Shown in pieces: positions 60,815 to 64,000 of a DNA stretch of 64,000 nucleotides. The DNA comes from Beaufortia kweichowensis (lineage: Eukaryota; Chordata; Actinopteri; Cypriniformes; Gastromyzontidae). The stretch covers positions 1,787,501 to 1,851,500 of the forward strand of contig CM032798.1 in NCBI GenBank assembly GCA_019155185.1, given 5' to 3'. Made by a program: the position numbers and the translations under genes. The stretch's first letter is position 1, and the number at the start of each line of letters is the position of its first letter. The notes under the pieces are model-generated. The model had not been told where the DNA came from, ran no database searches, and saw only the letters and a list, made by a program, of their open reading frames with translations.

Positions 60815-61105
60815 AAAGGTACAGTTCACCAAAAAATAAAAAATCTTTGATCATTTAGCCTCAAGTACAAACCATATTACATATTATATTAAAAAAAAAA
60901 TTCATACTCTTTCATACAATAAAAGTGGATGGGGACAAGAGACAAACTGTAAGCAAAATCTTGCTTGGCAGTTGTAGTCTCCATTCACTTTCATTGTACG
61001 GAGCACGAAATACTTTCTGCAAATAACTTCTTTTGTGTTTTACGAAAGAAGGAAAAACGTACGATAAATGATACAGTAAATGAGTAAATGATGACGACAT
61101 TTTTT
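60815..61105. repeat. MITE-like repeat upstream of copy D
   Basis: Starts GGTACAGTTCACCAAAAAAT and contains CTCCATTCACTTTCATTGTA and ACTTCTTTTGTGTTTTACGA blocks related to the 24798-25035 type. Confidence 0.45.
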
Positions 61106-63270
61106 TGCAAGGATTACCCGAGTTTCGACCTGTGTCTCTGATAAAGAGAAGCGGTGCATAAAAGACAGCGTTTTGATGGTGGCGAGGAAACAGCAGCCAT
61201 GCTTCATAACATAATTAAGTGCCAGAGGCCGGCTGGGCCGTATAATAACAGCGTATGAGTAAACTACCACTTCACACGACAATATGAAAAGCAAGTCTAA
61301 TGACATGCTCAAGTTTGAAACTATACCGCTAACCTTTTTTCCTCTCGCATAATTGCTCTTCTGACATGTTTAGTCGGACACAGTCATTTGTCAAATGATA
61401 GGCTATCGTGCCAGCTCTGCACAGCCCCCGCTGGTTATTTACATTTCCTGAAACTGGTAAAGTTCAGCGAGAGAGCCACTTACAGGGTAACAGCGCACGT
61501 ATCATTAGCGTGCGATACATTAGCATTATAAGGTGACATTTATGTTAACGGCGATTCTTAGGTCTGCTCAAGGCTACGCCAAGAGAACTTTACATCTCCA
61601 CCCTTAGAACGGAAATATGTCCAATTACATTCTCTTTCCATAAAATTTACTCGTTTTACAGGAATTTGCCCATTACGCTTCCAAATGCTTTAAAAGAAAA
61701 TTTTATTAAAAGTGTGATCCTCAGCAGTGATTATTTTTGTGATAACCTTATCAAGCTAAGTTCCTTAAACAGACCGCCAGCTATGCACGAATTAAAAGCA
61801 ATATCGATGGCGACGGTCGGTCCACTTTACTTCTTAGGAAAAGCTGGCAACGAGCCCCGGAGGTCCTGGATCAGATCAGCATGTGTTTTAGGTGAGGAAA
61901 TGGCCACCATATAAATCAGCCTGCTTGTCAGTACTTTATTTAAAGAACCGATGATGTGATTCCAGAGAGTGTTTAAGTGAGAGAAAATCACCCTCCGTAA
62001 TAGGCGAAGCCAATTTTGTTCAGTCCATCAACTCATTTCTCTGATTGGTGATAAAATCTTCTCGCCTTCGGTCTTGTCAACATCGGTCAGATAAGCGACC
62101 CCCCTCGGATAGGCTCACCAGAATCTCACATATCCCTAGTGAAACGTTCATAAAGAGTGAAATAAAAACAAAAAGTGGTACTCGGAAGACAACTTTAAAG
62201 TTAAATTCATGTAAAGTTGCTGTCAAGGTAAAGCTCTGCTTAAATTTCAGGAACACAATCATTGAATATCACCAGATGTAATTATACGCTTCCTCCACAG
62301 CCATTGTAACAATAGTTTTTTGCATGACTTGTTCTCATTATAATTGAAAAACCCCAAAGCACCAAAACATTAATGAGTTCACTAATCATTGAGGATCTAT
62401 TATGCTATTCGTCAGTAAAACCGATGTTTAACATTACACAAATTAATAACACAAGCACAACGTTACAGACATGGATCCATCCACGAATAAAACATCCATC
62501 ACGTACGTTCGCATCATTTGATCCGATACCCTAATCTATAGTTAGAACCTCCGTGCAACCGTTCTGATCCGACTTCACGCCACCTGACCGCCGGCTCTCA
62601 TCTCAAAGATTCCTCACCCTGAAACTCAAACTGACGGCTTGAGGCGACACCAACTCCAAAGTTTTTTGAGGCCACCAGGCTATCCGAGATCGACTGTAAC
62701 AAAATACGTTTCAAACATGGTTGACTTCCAATATTGCTCATAAACTTCTACAGACTAGAAGACAGTCTGTAAACCAGAAATAGATTATTTTAACAAGTTT
62801 AGTGTCAGGACTTAAGATAATGTTGTCAGCGTTGGATTGTAAGAGCTTCACAGGCGCTATAATTAAGTGGAAGCAGACGCTTGGGTCAGCGCACCCAACG
62901 GAGGGTTAGCTTTTCTTCACAACATTCTTTGTTTGTACATTGTAAAGCAACATGCAAGTGTTGACACATGACACACACTGGATGGTATGAGGGTATGCTC
63001 GCTCCTATTCTTTTTTTGGGTACTACATGAATTGCTCGGTTTTCTATGTATACAGTGTACTTTCCAATTTACTGCTTGATTTTTTATATAGCGTGTGGGT
63101 TTACATAATAACATATGTTTCTCTTATAGCATGTGGGTTGTGCTGTCTGTAATTTGTGCGGCAGATCTAGTAAATCTCCTCTCACAGTATATTTCTATAT
63201 GGATGAAATGACAAACAAAACTCGACTTCCATCACAACAACTACGATAATAAAAAAGCTGTGAAACTCCC

Positions 63271-63420
63271 TACCTGCACACAGATCTGTGTTCCTCGGCT
63301 TCTCTCAGGTTGTGCTCTGGCCTCTTCTGATATTTGAGTGCTGCCTCCAAGTTGTCCAAGGTAATAAATCCTTTGAGCCGTGTGTGTGTGTGTGTGTGTC
63401 TCTAATACTATCCCCTATGC
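63271..63420 (-). promoter_or_regulatory. Possible non-coding first exon and promoter of copy D
   Basis: The minus strand reads into CTGTGTGCAG|GTAGGG, a usable donor at 63270, after a repeat-poor GA-rich segment. A CArG-like CTTATTTTGG lies near 63440-63455 and a (CA)n run at about 63380-63400. It is 4.7 kb upstream of the coding start. This is an inference from the need for a 5' UTR exon; nothing ties this site to copy D directly. Confidence 0.22.
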
Positions 63421-64000
63421 ACTCAACCTTGGCTTCCACCAAAATAAGGTTTGCTTTTTCAAAGGGAGGGTCTGTGGGACGTTTTAACAACTCCTTGCTA
63501 TTGACACCTCATATAACATACAATGACTTTTGAAACGATCTAGTTCAGCCTAATATTATCAGAGACGTGTACACATAAAGATTAATGATGTGGTTATGTA
63601 AACTGGGAACACTTTTTATAGGAACGACAAGTACACAATGGGGAACTTCTCTGTGGTTTTCTAGACTACAATATTATAAATATTACTTATGTCTCGGAGA
63701 TCCTCTCCTGAGAAATCTCCTAGTTTCAAAAAACAAGAATGTCACAAAAATATTTAGATTTGCTTAAGTCTGCATTCAAACATCAGATTTAATAATACTA
63801 TAAATAAAAATTCATACAATTGCTTTAAAAAATAGAATTATCTGATTTATGCTTAATAAAATCCTAATATGATCATTTTTCCTAGTTGATAATACAACAA
63901 CTGAGATCTGAGAAGTAGGAAGTCTCTTAATCCTCATAAAGCATTAAAGACTTTCCGATTAACAATGTTCAGCTAGCGTAATTATTACCAAACGGTGCAT

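Larger units (their letters stand above)
58564..64000. other. Upstream region of copy D
   Basis: No protein gene supported. Contains a MITE-like repeat at about 60815-61105, a repeat-poor stretch at about 61330-62660 that looks less random than its surroundings, and the candidate non-coding exon near 63271-63420. Confidence 0.5.

Noticed and set aside
1..64000. tRNA or rRNA genes
   Set aside because: No cloverleaf with A/B box motifs or rRNA-like conserved blocks noticed by eye.

Overview
The window is vertebrate nuclear DNA, most likely from a cypriniform (carp/minnow-like) fish. Genes are split into short exons with GT-AG introns, intergenic DNA is AT-rich, and fish-type DNA-transposon repeats are common. 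I found no bacterial features, tRNA, rRNA or CRISPR. Nearly all coding content belongs to one gene family on the minus strand: tandem copies of igfn1 (immunoglobulin-like and fibronectin type III domain containing 1; KYIP1/EEF1A2BP1 in mammals), a Z-disc-associated skeletal muscle protein. Zebrafish is known to carry several tandem igfn1 genes, so the array is expected in kind. Exon boundaries below were read by eye from splice sites, reading phase and comparison between the copies.

Layout, left to right, with every gene reading right to left. Copy A (1-5047) enters from the left edge, so its last exons are missing; every visible exon is in frame. Copy B (about 8933-20160) has an intact 5' half and a damaged 3' half. 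An Ig exon has lost about 46 bp, one FN3 module is absent, and a decayed hAT transposon (about 9124-10858) replaces the junction of the last FN3 and last Ig domains. Copy C (about 28972-38929, with a probable non-coding first exon near 41388-41560) is complete except for one extra base in an A7 run in its helical-bundle exon. Copy D (43406-58563) is the longest. It has three or four variable linker exons, a private 33-nt microexon, and single-base frame breaks in its low-complexity linkers.

The shared protein plan is: short start peptide, conserved N-terminal segment (PGVMITQ...DFTRKPIAL), Ig1, small basic exons, an MyBP-C-like tri-helix bundle (THB) exon, Ig2, Ig3, a variable linker, Ig4, Ig5, FN3-1, FN3-2, FN3-3, Ig6, FN3-4, Ig7. 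Copies A and B form one sequence subfamily and C and D another (for example EKDGGTK versus TNTGGTN in FN3-2), which suggests duplication of an older pair. The linker is the fast-evolving part. Its head (KTTQAGGGGVDL.KIA.EQ) and, in C and D, its tail (GPLVP[DE]T..G) are kept, while the middle is Gly/Asp-rich in A, Ser/Glu/Asp-rich in B, Pro/Glu/Lys-rich in C and Ala/Gly-rich in D.

The gaps between copies (5048-8932, 20161-28971, 41561-43405 and everything right of 58564) hold no further protein gene that I can support. They contain MITE-like repeats, a minisatellite and possible regulatory DNA. The most notable observations are the linker-exon turnover, the transposon-broken copy B, and the run of isolated single-base frameshifts in C and D, which could be real lesions or assembly indels.
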